64,000 nt of DNA, from positions 1,178,001 through 1,242,000 of the forward strand of contig NZ_CP063845.1 in NCBI RefSeq assembly GCF_021018745.1, written 5' to 3'. Position numbers and translations under genes: made by a program. The stretch is from Gloeobacter morelensis MG652769 (GTDB taxonomy: Bacteria > Cyanobacteriota > Cyanobacteriia > Gloeobacterales > Gloeobacteraceae). This document shows positions 8,985-17,865 of the stretch, one piece after another. Within the stretch, counting starts at the first letter, position 1; every line of letters starts with the position of its first letter. The notes under the pieces were generated by a model, which searched no databases, had not been told where the DNA came from, and was given only the letters and a program-made list of their open reading frames with translations.

Positions 8985-10097
8985 CTAGGGTTTTGGGTGT
9001 GGAGCGCCTGTGGCATTTTCTGCCACCGCCTCCCCCACTGCCGACCCGCCGAAGTAACCTACCGTTCCACCGACCAGGCCACCCAACGCTCCTCCGACGA
9101 TTGTACCGACACCCGGTAGGAGCGTGGTGCCGATGGTGGCCCCGAGACCGCCTCCCACCTGTGCTGCTGCCCACCCTCCGACCCAGCCGCCACCAATGCG
9201 GGCTCCTTCGACGATGGTATTGTCCCAGTGACCGCTCTGGAGACTGGTATTGACCGCGCTACCCATTGCCCAGGCATCGAGAAACACACCACCGACCAGG
9301 GCTGCTCGGCCGAGCGGTTTCGCCTTCTCCAGCGTGCGGCCGAGGTTTGCTGCGAAGGTGCCGACCTCGATTTCTGCATGATTTTCAATGCCGAAAGCAT
9401 CAAATGCTTTGTTGTGATTCCAGTGCCAGCCGACTTTGTATATTTTCTCTCCGGTGAGCGGGTCCATCGTGAATTGTCCGCTGGCCGCATCTTTGACCGG
9501 AAATGGTCCATAGTCCAACCGCAAACCTTTCCACTTGTTTGGATTGTCGGTCAAGGAGTCCACCTGATTGATGTAGGCATGACCGGTCGGCTTGGAAAAA
9601 CCCGAAATGTCTCGAAATGATAGGTTGAAATCGGTCGCTACCTTTTGAGAATCCAGCAGTTGCTTCCAGATCGGATAAGTCAACTCCTGTACCATTCCCA
9701 GGCCACTGAGGCCCGCTTTGCCGATATCCGCGAGCCACTCGCCGGCCGAGTCTTCTTGCGTACCTGGCAGTTCCCCGGCATCCGCTCCATCAAAATCAAC
9801 GCTGAGCTGAGCCTGCAGAATTTGTGGACTCTTATCACCACCACTGCTCTGTGCGTCACCAGACGCCCTGTCCGCAGCCAACAAGTGATCGCCGACAACA
9901 CCAGCCTCCTCAGTGTCATCGGCAGCCAAAATCTGGGAAAACGGCTCCCACGCCGCTGAAGCGTCACTGGCGCTTGCGGCGTTATCCAAGCTCGGCAACG
10001 CCTCGGACAGCTCGCCACTCGGGAAAGCATCGAGAGCAGGGGCATGCGCATACCCGTCGTGGCTGTCTGGTCCATCCGCGGCGTGGTCCCAGGGCAA
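8985..10097 (-). CDS. Glycine-zipper protein, downstream ORF of the amber-interrupted gene
   Basis: If the amber codon at 10415 is not read through, the first conventional start is a TTG at 10097, giving 370 residues. No clear Shine-Dalgarno sequence supports that TTG. The protein has an acidic start, a central Trp/His-rich segment (YKVGWHWNHNKAFDAF) and a C-terminal domain with long Gly/Ala runs resembling glycine-zipper pore or membrane-association domains of bacteriocin-like proteins. Its biological role is unknown. This entry is the alternative reading of the longer interrupted gene. Confidence 0.5.
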   Translation of the reverse strand: MPWDHAADGPDSHDGYAHAPALDAFPSGELSEALPSLDNAASASDASAAWEPFSQILAADDTEEAGVVGDHLLAADRASGDAQSSGGDKSPQILQAQLSVDFDGADAGELPGTQEDSAGEWLADIGKAGLSGLGMVQELTYPIWKQLLDSQKVATDFNLSFRDISGFSKPTGHAYINQVDSLTDNPNKWKGLRLDYGPFPVKDAASGQFTMDPLTGEKIYKVGWHWNHNKAFDAFGIENHAEIEVGTFAANLGRTLEKAKPLGRAALVGGVFLDAWAMGSAVNTSLQSGHWDNTIVEGARIGGGWVGGWAAAQVGGGLGATIGTTLLPGVGTIVGGALGGLVGGTVGYFGGSAVGEAVAENATGAPHPKP

Positions 10098-10326
10098 CGC
10101 TCTCGCCTCCCAGGCGCTCGCAGCCGCTGCGCCACTTTGGCTGAACGATGCATCGCTGTCCTCGGTGCTCCCGTAGCCGGCCTGCAGGTCATTGGCTGAG
10201 CCAAGCTCGTCCGGCTCACCGCCGTATCCATCCCCCCAGCCATTTGCGTCGTGATCGCCGCTCAGGGATGCTGCCTCCGCAGCAGCGGTATCGGCAGCAA
10301 ACTCCTCAAAGGCCAGCTCGGCCTCT

Positions 10327-10372
10327 GGCTGTTGCTGATGGGTGCATGGATAAGGAGGCTGTTGCTGATGGG
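10327..10372. repeat. Direct duplication of a 16-bp motif, 30-bp offset
   Basis: GGCTGTTGCTGATGGG occurs at 10327-10342 and again at 10357-10372. On the coding strand it encodes HQQQP twice (HQQQPPYPCTHQQQPE). The offset is 30 bp, a whole number of codons, so the duplication is frame-neutral. It lies in the translated frame just after the amber codon. Confidence 0.7.
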
Positions 10373-10412
10373 CGGTGAGGTCGGACCCATCCCAGGCGTG
10401 GCTGTCCCACGC

Positions 10413-10643
10413 CTACGGGCCGGTCATTTCGCCGTAAGTTCTGTCGTAGCCTGGCTGGCTGATGCTGTCTGCCTCCAGGCTATGGTCGCTCAAGCCGCCG
10501 GGATTTTCCCCGCCGGCATCGCCGAGGCCTGCACCGGTGGCGAAAAACTCGACATTACCCGTGTCTGTAGCGTCTACCGGGTAGAAGTTCTCGAAGCCTG
10601 CTGGCTCTTCGGTGTTGGCGGCATACTGCTTATTCTCGTCCAT
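10413..10643 (-). CDS. Acidic N-terminal fragment upstream of the amber codon
   Basis: The ATG at 10643 opens 76 codons that end at TAG 10415-10413. The peptide (MDENKQYAANTEEPAGFENF then Asp/Gly/Glu-rich sequence) has no signal peptide and no recognised domain. It is in frame with the glycine-zipper ORF downstream, so it is better seen as the start of that gene than as an independent small protein. Confidence 0.45.
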   Translation of the reverse strand: MDENKQYAANTEEPAGFENFYPVDATDTGNVEFFATGAGLGDAGGENPGGLSDHSLEADSISQPGYDRTYGEMTGP

Positions 10644-10700
10644 ATGGACCTCAGTGCAGGCCTGGCGGCGTGCAGGCAACTCTCATATTGACTGCATAAT

Positions 10701-10728
10701 AATATATCTATTGAGCGGCATTGTTCAA
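10701..10728 (-). promoter_or_regulatory. Sigma-70-like promoter for the amber-interrupted gene
   Basis: On the minus strand TTGAAC (10728-10723) and TATATT (10706-10701) are spaced by 16 bases and lie about 58 bases before the ATG at 10643. The stretch is an AT-rich spot between this gene and secF. The match to -35/-10 consensus is fair; no transcript evidence is available. Confidence 0.45.
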
Positions 10729-10841
10729 GGGATGCCAGACATTGCGCAGAAGGCGGTTGGGCGCATGGCGGTTGACCAGGATGGCTTGGATATGACACAC
10801 GGCCTGTGGACACAATCTTGCAGCGGGGCAACGCCCGTGCC

Positions 10842-11768
10842 TCAGCGCTCGGCTTTGGCCGCCCCGGCGCCTGCCGCCGACGCGGGCTTGCGCTCGCGCC
10901 ACCAGACCAGCAGGGCCGCCGCGATAAAGATACTTGAATACGTCCCCACCACAAAGCCGATGATCAGGGCCAGGGCAAAATAGCGGATGCTCTCGCCCCC
11001 GAAGATCGACAGCGGCAGCAGCACCAGCAGGGCGGCGATGTTGTTGTTGACCGAGCGCACCCAGGTCTGGTTGACCGAGTCGTTGACGATGTCGGGGAAG
11101 GGTTTCTTGCGCGAAAGAAACTTCAAATTTTCGCGCACGCGGTCGAAGACGACCACGGTGTCCTGCACCGAGAAGCCGACGATCGTGAGGATGGCGACCA
11201 CAAAGAGGGTATCGACCTCGATGCCGAAAAGCAGGCCCAGAATGGCGAAGACGCCCATCGTCGCAATGACGTTGTGGAACATGGCGACGGCGGCGCAAAC
11301 GGCGTAGTCGAGCTGAAAGCGAAAGGCCAGGTAGACGAGGATGGCCGCCAGGGCAAGCGCCAGCGACAACAGGCCGTTAAAGAGCAACTCCTGGCCGAGG
11401 GTCGGGCCGACGCTCTCGATGCGCTCCAGTTGAAAGTTACCCAGATCGGCTTTCAAGTCGTTCTGGAGCTTGCTGCGCTCCGGCTGGCTGAGGGGCCGGG
11501 TACGCACGGCGATCGTGTCGTTGCCGATTTGCTGGACAACACTGTTGGGATAGCCCGCCTCAGCCACCTCGGCGCGCACCTTGGCGATGTCGGGAATCGC
11601 CTTCGGAAATTGCAGTTGCAGCAGCGTGCCGCCGGTGAAATCGAGGCCCAAACGCAGGGGGCTGCCGAGGGTGATCAGCGAAATCACCATAGCGACCAGC
11701 CCGATACCCAGTCCGATGCCAGAGGCGGTGAACCACCTGGACTTGCTCTTGGCAACTTCGATTTTCAT
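10842..11768 (-). CDS. secF: Protein translocase subunit SecF
   Basis: The 308-residue protein is SecF. It has an N-terminal TM segment, a short periplasmic P1 domain beginning LGLDFTGGTLLQLQF, and five further TM segments (ALAAILVYLAFRF, MGVFAILGLLFGIEVDTLF, VGFSVQDTVVVFDRVREN). The conserved FSVQDTVVVFDR and SVNQTWVRSVNN motifs of SecF are intact. With SecD it uses the proton gradient to pull exported proteins through SecYEG; in cyanobacteria it may also act at thylakoid membranes, if these exist. Its ATG overlaps the secD stop codon (ATGA), showing translational coupling. Confidence 0.96.
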   Translation of the reverse strand: MKIEVAKSKSRWFTASGIGLGIGLVAMVISLITLGSPLRLGLDFTGGTLLQLQFPKAIPDIAKVRAEVAEAGYPNSVVQQIGNDTIAVRTRPLSQPERSKLQNDLKADLGNFQLERIESVGPTLGQELLFNGLLSLALALAAILVYLAFRFQLDYAVCAAVAMFHNVIATMGVFAILGLLFGIEVDTLFVVAILTIVGFSVQDTVVVFDRVRENLKFLSRKKPFPDIVNDSVNQTWVRSVNNNIAALLVLLPLSIFGGESIRYFALALIIGFVVGTYSSIFIAAALLVWWRERKPASAAGAGAAKAER

Positions 11769-13030
11769 GGGCGCACCGCCTTGGCAGGAACATCACTTAC
11801 TCCAAAAAGCGCCGGTTTGCGCAGCGCCGGGAAATTCAAGATCGTGAGCAAAAACGTGCGTGAGCAAGTGACCGAGGTAAACAAATTGACGATGAGGCCG
11901 ATGGCCAGGGTGAGGGCGAAGCCCTTGACCAGTCCGGTTCCCAGCCAAAAAAGCACCGCACAGGAGATAAGCGAGGTGGCGTGGCTGTCGAAGATGCTGG
12001 TAAAAGCCCGCGAAAAGCCGGCCTCGACCGCAGTGAACAGTTGCTTGCCGGCGCGCAATTCCTCTTTGGTGCGCTCGAAAATCAGCACGTTGGCGTCGAC
12101 GGCCATGCCGATGGAGAGGATAAAACCGGCGATGCCCGGCAGGGTGAGGGTGACCGGGATCAGCTTGAAGATGGCAAAGGTGGAGAGCCCGTAGATAATC
12201 AAAGCCATATCGGCGATCAGTCCCGGCAGACGGTAGTAGGCCACCATGAAGATGAACACCAAGAGCGTGCCGGCGATGCCGGTGTAAAGGCTCTGGCGCA
12301 CCGAGTCGGCGCCGAGGGTGGCGCTGACCGTCCGGTTTTCGATAATTTCGACCGGCACCGGCAGGGCGCCGGCTTTGAGCTTGATGCCCAGTTCGCTCGC
12401 CTCCTGGGCGCTGAAGTTGCCGGTGATCACCGCCTTGCCGCCGGTGATGCCCCGGTCGACAAATTCGACCCCGACCGTCGGGGTGCTGATCGCCTCTTCG
12501 TCGAGAAAAACGCCGAGGCGGCGGCCGGTGCCCGCCAGTTCGCGGGTGATGCGGGCAAATTTTTCGCCCCCAGGACCGGTAAATTCGAGGGCCACCTCCC
12601 AGCCGTTGCCGCTCTGCAGCGCCTGGGGAAAGGCGTTGGTCAGATCCGCGCCGGTCAGATCAGTTTTTTCGAATTCGCCGTTGGGCGCTTCTTTGCGAAA
12701 TTCGAGCTGGGCGGTGTCGCCCAGAAGCCGCTCAGCCTGGGTGGGATCTTTGACCCCGGGAAGCTGCACCAGGATCTGGTCGCTGCCTTTGAGCTGCACG
12801 ACGGCCTCCGAGACCCCGAGCCCGTTGACCCGCTGCTCGACGACGGCGGCGACGCCTTTCATCACTTCCTGGTTGATCGTTTTGACTTTGTCGGTGGGTT
12901 TGGCCAGCAGCGTCAACTGGCTACCCCCCTGCAAATCGAGACCCAGCACCGTCGGTCGGGTGGCCACGATCAAAATCGAGCCGACGATGACGACCGCAAC
13001 CAGAAGCAGCAATAAAGTTCTCTGACGCAT
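11765..13030 (-). CDS. secD: Protein translocase subunit SecD
   Basis: SecD of about 421 residues from the ATG at 13030 (a TTG four codons upstream is possible). It has a TM segment at the N-terminus, LGLDLQGGSQLTLLAK (the conserved D-LQGG region), a large periplasmic P1 domain with VVEQRVNGLGVSEAVVQ, and the C-terminal TM bundle containing GFILSIGMAVDANVLIFERTKEEL. It is the partner of SecF in protein export across the plasma membrane. It follows an SRPBCC-family gene by 57 nt in the same orientation and overlaps secF by four bases, so the gene set upstream may feed transcription into it. Confidence 0.96.
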   Translation of the reverse strand: MRQRTLLLLLVAVVIVGSILIVATRPTVLGLDLQGGSQLTLLAKPTDKVKTINQEVMKGVAAVVEQRVNGLGVSEAVVQLKGSDQILVQLPGVKDPTQAERLLGDTAQLEFRKEAPNGEFEKTDLTGADLTNAFPQALQSGNGWEVALEFTGPGGEKFARITRELAGTGRRLGVFLDEEAISTPTVGVEFVDRGITGGKAVITGNFSAQEASELGIKLKAGALPVPVEIIENRTVSATLGADSVRQSLYTGIAGTLLVFIFMVAYYRLPGLIADMALIIYGLSTFAIFKLIPVTLTLPGIAGFILSIGMAVDANVLIFERTKEELRAGKQLFTAVEAGFSRAFTSIFDSHATSLISCAVLFWLGTGLVKGFALTLAIGLIVNLFTSVTCSRTFLLTILNFPALRKPALFGVSDVPAKAVRP

Positions 13031-13087
13031 AGCAAGGTGCAACGGTAACGCACCTTATCCTAGCGTTCTGTGGATCGGCCCGGCCAG

Positions 13088-13534
13088 CTAGCGCGGCCGG
13101 CCCAGTTCCTCGACCAGCCGCTCGGTCCGCCAGGCGAACACCCCTTCGAGCACCGGCCGCAGCAACGGTCCATCCAGCAGCGGGTTGAATTCGAACAGGA
13201 CGCTCTCAACCACCAGGGTTCTTTCGGGGGTCAGAGCGCTAAAAGCATGGGTGTGCTCCCAAAAGCGAAACGGTCCGCTCACCTGCCGGTCGACAAAGCG
13301 CTCGGGCGGCTCGAAGCGGACAATCTCGACCTGCCAGTCGATGGCCGCCAGATTCGGCACCAGCGACAAACGAACCGTGAAGCGGCTTGCGAGCCCATAG
13401 GAGGGGGGTTTGTCGAGCACTTCGACGATCGGGTAGGGCAGGGAAACGCGCTCCAGCAGTCCGAGATCCTGGTGGGCTTCCCAGACATCGGCAATCGGGC
13501 GACTGACGACGGCACTACTTTCGAGGCGCTCCAT
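13088..13534 (-). CDS. SRPBCC-superfamily (START/cyclase-like) protein
   Basis: From the ATG at 13534 the protein has 148 residues with the helix-grip pattern of SRPBCC proteins. It starts SSAVVSRPIADVWEAHQDLGLLERVSLPYP, typical of polyketide cyclase/dehydrase and cell-division inhibitor SulA-like relatives, and ends with a long C-terminal helix (LLRPVLEGVFAWRTERLVEEL). These proteins bind hydrophobic ligands or act as cyclases; the ligand is unknown here. The start is 10 nt after the yvcK stop, so it belongs to the rapZ-yvcK unit. An upstream extension of the frame would run inside yvcK and is not credible. Confidence 0.75.
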   Translation of the reverse strand: MERLESSAVVSRPIADVWEAHQDLGLLERVSLPYPIVEVLDKPPSYGLASRFTVRLSLVPNLAAIDWQVEIVRFEPPERFVDRQVSGPFRFWEHTHAFSALTPERTLVVESVLFEFNPLLDGPLLRPVLEGVFAWRTERLVEELGRPR

Positions 13535-13544
13535 GGGGTGTCCG

Positions 13545-14882
13545 TTACGAGACGCGCTGCTGGCGGTTTTGCTGGCGGCGCTTGTACCAGTGCAACAAAG
13601 CGCGCCCGAGGCGCTGGGAGGAGTGGCGGATGGTGTCGCTTGCGTGATCCTCGTCCATGACGTTGGCAAGCACGATCTGCAAACCCATCAGCGCCAGCTT
13701 GTCGCGGTCGACCGTCACTGGCTGCGACTGCTGCTTGGCGTAGCGATCGAGGTTGCGGGTGGGGGTGTCCTTCTGGACCATGACCGCCTCAAAAAACGGT
13801 CCCCCCGCCGCCACTTCCAGAGCGCGCACGTGGTCGCTCACCGAATAGCCGTCGCTCTCACCGGGCTGGGTCATCACGTTGCAGACATAGATCTTGTGGG
13901 CGCTGCTCGCCTTGAGGGCCTGGGCAATTTCGGGCACCAGCAAATTGGGCGCGATGCTGGTGTAGAGCGATCCCGGCCCAATGATCACCAACTCGGCCTC
14001 CCGAATCGCCGCCACCACCTGCGGTAGGGCGCGCGGTGCGACCGGCGTGCAGCCGATGCGGGCAATTTGACCGCCCGCGTGGGAGATGTTCGACTCGCCC
14101 TCGATGTGGCGGCCGTCCTCCAGATCCGCCCAGAGGGTCATGTTGTCGAGGGTGGCAGGCAGCACCCGGCCGCGAATGGCAAGAACCTTCGAACTCGCTT
14201 CGACACCCTTCTCGAGATCGCCGGTAATTTCGGCCATCGCCGTGAGAAACAAATTGCCGAAAGAATGGCCCGCGAGGCCCTCGCCCAGCTTGAAGCGGTA
14301 CTGGAAAAGCTCGGTGAGCAGTTTTTCTTCGTCGGCCAAAGCCGCGAGGCAATTGCGCAAATCTCCCGGCGGCAACACGCCGAATTCCTGGCGCAACCTG
14401 CCGCTGGAGCCGCCGTCGTCGGCGACGGTGACCACCGCCGTGATATTCGTGCTGTAGCGCTTCAGCCCACGCAAAAGGGTCGAAAGACCCGTGCCGCCGC
14501 CGATGGCCACGATCTTCGGCCCCCGGCTGAGGCGGCGGCGCTGGTAAAGTCTTTCGACCAGATTGTCCTCGCCCTCGGGCACCAAGACCTCGGTAATCGA
14601 ACTGAGGGTGAGCCTGAGCCCCATCACCACGCACAGCAGCCCAACCGCCAGGACCAGCGGACCGCTGATGTCGTTGGGCAACAGATCGGCGAGCCCCTGC
14701 ACCAGGCCCCACAAAAAGCGGCTGCTGTAGAAGATGGGCCGCAGATCCACCCAGATCGCCAGCCCCAAACTCACAAAGATGGTGCCGATCACCACCATAC
14801 CCAGCCAGCGCTTGACGCGCATGCCGGGGTACAACCATTTGCCGAACTGGCCCGTGAGCTTGCCCACACGCAAAGCGCTCAT
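13545..14882 (-). CDS. yvcK: YvcK/GlmR-type gluconeogenesis factor (CofD-like) with N-terminal membrane segments
   Basis: Reading from the ATG at 14882 (445 residues), the protein has two TM segments near residues 20-90, then the CofD-like YvcK domain: [51 protein letters not shown], and later [17 protein letters not shown]. YvcK binds UDP-GlcNAc and helps balance carbon flow to cell-wall precursors in Bacillus and Mycobacterium. The membrane extension is common in cyanobacterial versions. The ATG overlaps the rapZ stop (ATGA), which decides the start and shows coupling. The longer upstream frame overlaps rapZ and is rejected. Confidence 0.9.
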   Translation of the reverse strand: MSALRVGKLTGQFGKWLYPGMRVKRWLGMVVIGTIFVSLGLAIWVDLRPIFYSSRFLWGLVQGLADLLPNDISGPLVLAVGLLCVVMGLRLTLSSITEVLVPEGEDNLVERLYQRRRLSRGPKIVAIGGGTGLSTLLRGLKRYSTNITAVVTVADDGGSSGRLRQEFGVLPPGDLRNCLAALADEEKLLTELFQYRFKLGEGLAGHSFGNLFLTAMAEITGDLEKGVEASSKVLAIRGRVLPATLDNMTLWADLEDGRHIEGESNISHAGGQIARIGCTPVAPRALPQVVAAIREAELVIIGPGSLYTSIAPNLLVPEIAQALKASSAHKIYVCNVMTQPGESDGYSVSDHVRALEVAAGGPFFEAVMVQKDTPTRNLDRYAKQQSQPVTVDRDKLALMGLQIVLANVMDEDHASDTIRHSSQRLGRALLHWYKRRQQNRQQRVS

Positions 14883-15778
14883 CGACTCAACTCCTGCAGG
14901 CGATTGACCGCCAGATCGCGGTGGGAGGGTCGGCAGGCAAACCCTTCTGCCGACAGATCGCCGCTGAGGCGCTCGACAAAGGCTACCGAGCGGTGCTGCC
15001 CACCGGTGCAACCGATCGCAATCAACAGCTGACTCCTGCGGTCCTGGCGGTACTGGTGCAACAAAAAGCGCAAAAATTCGAACAGCGACCGGTAGGTCGC
15101 CTGGGACTGCTCCGAGGCGAATACATATTCTGCCACCCCGCTATCGAGACCGGTGAGCGGCTTCAGAGCACTCTCGTAATAAGGATTGGGTAAAAAGCGA
15201 ATATCGAGCACAAACTGGGCGTCGGCGGGCACGCCGCGCTTGAAGCCGAAGCTCATCACCGTCACCGGCAACGCGGGGGGCCGACCGCCGACAAGCGCCC
15301 CCAGGTGCACTCGCAACTGGGCAGGATCAAGCGGGCCAGTATCGACGACTTCGTCGGCCAAGGCGCGCACCGGTTCCAGGGCGGTGCGCTCGGCGCGGAT
15401 GGCGGCGAGCAAACCCTCGCCGTGGTCAAACCAGGGGTGAGGACGCCGGGTGAGGGCATAGCGGCTCAGAAGCACCCCTTCCGGGCAATCGAGATGCACA
15501 TGCACCGCCGTGCGGGCAAGGGAACGCAGGGCGACGCGCGCGGCAATCAGCCCCGCCTGCGCGTCCACCTCCGGTCGCGAGGCCAGACACAGCACCAGCC
15601 GGGGGGCAATCGGCGCGTAATGCTTCAAAAATGTCGGCACCAGCTCGGGCCAGACGTGATTGAGGCACAGATAGCCCAGATCTTCAAAAATGCGGATGGC
15701 CTCAGTCCGCCCCGCTCCGGCAGGCGAGGTTAGCAAAACCGTATCAACAGGAGAACCTGGCGCGCTGAAGCTAGTCAT
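14879..15778 (-). CDS. rapZ: RapZ-like protein with degenerate P-loop
   Basis: From the ATG at 15778 the protein has 299 residues and follows the RapZ plan: an N-terminal kinase-like domain and the C-terminal domain with [30 protein letters not shown] and [19 protein letters not shown], both highly conserved in RapZ. The P-loop is altered: [19 protein letters not shown] replaces the usual GxSGSGKS, with Arg where the catalytic Lys stands, so ATP/GTP hydrolysis may be lost. RapZ proteins sense GlcN6P or related amino sugars in enteric bacteria; the role here is inferred from the coupling to yvcK. A start 22 codons upstream (15844) is possible. Confidence 0.87.
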   Translation of the reverse strand: MTSFSAPGSPVDTVLLTSPAGAGRTEAIRIFEDLGYLCLNHVWPELVPTFLKHYAPIAPRLVLCLASRPEVDAQAGLIAARVALRSLARTAVHVHLDCPEGVLLSRYALTRRPHPWFDHGEGLLAAIRAERTALEPVRALADEVVDTGPLDPAQLRVHLGALVGGRPPALPVTVMSFGFKRGVPADAQFVLDIRFLPNPYYESALKPLTGLDSGVAEYVFASEQSQATYRSLFEFLRFLLHQYRQDRRSQLLIAIGCTGGQHRSVAFVERLSGDLSAEGFACRPSHRDLAVNRLQELSR

Positions 15779-15844
15779 GATCGGCACATCACTCGCAAAA
15801 TATTGTACGGTATCGGGGCAAACATTCCCCAGCCAGGCCAACAC

Positions 15845-15956
15845 CGAACCCCTGAGTGAGTAATCGCTCCGCAGTGAAACGCGCTATAATAAGTATGATG
15901 CAGGCCGATTAAGTTAAGTTAAGAAACATCCAAACATAAGACAACAAGGATTACGA
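15845..15956. promoter_or_regulatory. Divergent promoter region of rapZ and rpaA
   Basis: The 112-base spacer has TATAAT at 15885-15890 on the plus strand, about 67 bases before the rpaA ATG, but no clear -35 at the right distance. Three tandem copies of the pentamer TTAAG stand at 15909-15923 in the probable 5' leader. AAGGA at 15945-15949 is the ribosome-binding site for rpaA. Confidence 0.4.
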
Positions 15957-16694
15957 ATGCCACGCGTGCTTGTCATAGACGACGACCCTGCAATTTTGGA
16001 ACTCGTCGCTTTCAACCTGGACATGTCCGGGTACGAGGTGATCGAGGCGCCGGATGGGCACAAGGGTCAGGCGTTCGCTCTGCAGATGCTGCCGGATTTG
16101 ATCGTGCTCGATTTGATGCTGCCGCAGGTCGACGGTCTCACCATCTGTCAGCGTCTGCGCCGCGACGAGCGCACTGCGGAGATTCCGATCTTGATGCTCA
16201 CCGCCCTCGGTCAGATCAAGGACAAAGTCGGCGGCTTCAACGCCGGGGCCGACGATTACATGACCAAGCCGTTCGAGATTGAGGAGTTGCTGGTGCGGGT
16301 GCGGGCCCTGTTGCGGCGCACCGACCGGATGCCCCAGGCGGCACGCCACGCCGAGATTCTCTCGCTGGGTCCTCTGACGCTCATTCCGGAGCGCTTCGAG
16401 TGCATCTGGTTCAACAAGCCCATCAAGCTCACCCACCTCGAATTCGAGCTGTTGCACTGCCTGCTGCAGCGCCACGGCCAGACCGTTTCTCCCAGCGAGA
16501 TTCTGCGCGAAGTCTGGGGGTACGACCCGGACGACGACATCGAGACTATCCGCGTGCACATCCGCCACCTGCGCACCAAGCTCGAACCGGATCCGCGCCA
16601 TCCGCAGTTCATCAAGACCGTCTACGGTGCCGGCTACTGCCTGGAGGTTCCCCAGGCCATCCAAGACGGCCAGATGATCCAGCCTGCGGAATAA
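15957..16694 (+). CDS. rpaA: OmpR-family response regulator, RpaA type
   Basis: The 245-residue protein has a complete receiver domain (DDD at 8-10, phospho-acceptor Asp52 in LIVLDLMLP, Lys in MTKPFE) and a winged-helix DNA-binding domain. The C-terminal stretch [68 protein letters not shown] matches RpaA over its whole length when compared from memory, in pieces. In Synechococcus RpaA is phosphorylated by SasA and drives circadian gene expression and phycobilisome-photosystem coupling. Gloeobacter is reported to lack kaiABC, so here it probably has a non-clock input. A histidine kinase gene follows 142 nt downstream on the same strand. Confidence 0.9.
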   Translation: MPRVLVIDDDPAILELVAFNLDMSGYEVIEAPDGHKGQAFALQMLPDLIVLDLMLPQVDGLTICQRLRRDERTAEIPILMLTALGQIKDKVGGFNAGADDYMTKPFEIEELLVRVRALLRRTDRMPQAARHAEILSLGPLTLIPERFECIWFNKPIKLTHLEFELLHCLLQRHGQTVSPSEILREVWGYDPDDDIETIRVHIRHLRTKLEPDPRHPQFIKTVYGAGYCLEVPQAIQDGQMIQPAE

Positions 16695-16836
16695 ATTTGC
16701 GAGCGGCTTACCGGTTTACCTGGGCTTGCGGTTGGATACACTGTTGAAGACGCGGCGCTGCCCGGCAGGTGGTGCCAGTCTTTAGTTTTTTTTTCGCACG
16801 CCTTACCGGTACCCCATGCTACTCAATAATGGCTAG
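16695..16836 (+). terminator. Spacer with possible terminator downstream of rpaA
   Basis: A short hairpin CTGCC-C-GGCAG near 16759-16769 is followed, after about 16 bases, by a T-run of nine at 16786-16794, so a weak intrinsic terminator is possible. CTTACCGGT occurs both at 16707-16715 and 16802-16810. The meaning of this repeat is unknown. The hairpin is weak and separated from the T-run, so confidence is low. Confidence 0.25.
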
Positions 16837-17865
16837 ATGCTTGCTGAACGAGAGATTCTGGATTGCCTTCCTTTCGGGCTGATTGTAACCGACCGGGAGG
16901 GCCGTATCCTCCTGTGGAACGATGCGATGGAAAGCCTGACAGGGACGAAGGCTGCCGATGTACAGGGCGGGTGGATTCAGTGTTGGTCGGCGGAACTGGC
17001 CGAGATCGGCACCCAGGGCCACATTTTTTTGCGCAACGGCGAGGAGCAGAGTTTCAGCCTCAGCGTGCGCACCGCCGTCAGCCGCAAGGGCCATCGGGTG
17101 TGGGTGGTCATTCCCGACAGCCGCCAAGAACTGGATCAGGCCCAGACCGACTTTGTCTCGACCGTCTCCCACGAACTGCGCACGCCGCTTACCAGCATCA
17201 AAGGTTTCGTCGACACGCTGCTGCGCTCGGGATCGCAGCTGAGCGAGGCGCAGCACCGCCGGTTTTTGCGCATTATCAAAAACCAGGCCGACCGGCTCAC
17301 CCGCCTAGTCGAAGATATTCTCACCGTCTCACGCATCCAGTCGGGGCGGCTCAAGAATTTGCCCCAGAGGCTCGATCTCGGGGAGATGATCGACCGGGTC
17401 TTTGAGAATTTGGCACAAAAGTACGGGGCTGAGCGCATGCGCCGGGAACTGCCCGGTGCCCTGCCCGAGGTCTGGGCCGATCAAGACCGTCTGGAGCAGA
17501 TTCTCACCAACTTGATCGACAACGCCCTCAAGTACTCCGAACACGGTGCGCCGGTGTGCGTGAGCGCCGACCTCGACCCGGAAGATCGCAATGTGCTGTG
17601 GATTGCCGTGCACGACCTGGGCATCGGCATCCCCGAAGAGAACCTTGACCAGATCTTCAACCGCTTCAGCCGCATCGATTCGCCCCTCACCCGCGAGCGC
17701 GAGGGTACAGGTCTTGGGCTTTACATCACCAAGTCCCTGGTTGAGAGTCTGGGGGGCACCATCCACGTCGAGAGCCGCTACGGCATGGGCAGCACCTTTA
17801 CGGTGAGCCTACCCGCCGTCCAGGCCGGGGCGATCGAACCGGGCGAGGAAGGGTGGCATGCCTGA
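16837..17865 (+). CDS. PAS-domain sensor histidine kinase
   Basis: The 342-residue kinase has an N-terminal PAS domain (about 1-95; LPFGLIVTDREGRILLWNDAME), a HisKA dimerisation helix with phospho-acceptor His112 in TVSHELRTPLTSIKGF, and a HATPase domain with N box (LTNLIDNALKYSE), G1 box (DLGIGIPEENL), F box (IFNRFSR) and G2 box (GTGLGLYITKSLVE). No TM segment is visible, so it is probably cytosolic and senses an internal signal through the PAS pocket. It lies between rpaA and a receiver protein gene that it overlaps by eight bases. The natural inference is that it phosphorylates one or both neighbours. Confidence 0.92.
   Translation: MLAEREILDCLPFGLIVTDREGRILLWNDAMESLTGTKAADVQGGWIQCWSAELAEIGTQGHIFLRNGEEQSFSLSVRTAVSRKGHRVWVVIPDSRQELDQAQTDFVSTVSHELRTPLTSIKGFVDTLLRSGSQLSEAQHRRFLRIIKNQADRLTRLVEDILTVSRIQSGRLKNLPQRLDLGEMIDRVFENLAQKYGAERMRRELPGALPEVWADQDRLEQILTNLIDNALKYSEHGAPVCVSADLDPEDRNVLWIAVHDLGIGIPEENLDQIFNRFSRIDSPLTREREGTGLGLYITKSLVESLGGTIHVESRYGMGSTFTVSLPAVQAGAIEPGEEGWHA

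Larger units (their letters stand above)
8985..10643 (-). pseudogene. Acidic/glycine-zipper protein gene interrupted by one in-frame amber codon
   Basis: From the ATG at 10643 (GAGG six bases upstream) a single reading frame runs to 8985, about 552 codons, broken only by a TAG at 10415-10413 (codon 77). Codons after the TAG continue without ATG, GTG or TTG for 105 positions while keeping the same Asp/Glu/Gly/Ala/Ser-rich composition, so both halves appear to be one gene. The N-terminal half is acidic and disordered. The middle contains GWHWNHNKAFDAFGIENHAEI. The last 110 residues are Gly/Ala-rich with glycine zippers (GGGLGATIGTTLLPGVG, GGALGGLVGGTVGYFGG) that could insert in a membrane. A recent nonsense mutation, amber readthrough or a sequencing error are the alternatives. 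No family is recognised. Confidence 0.6.
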
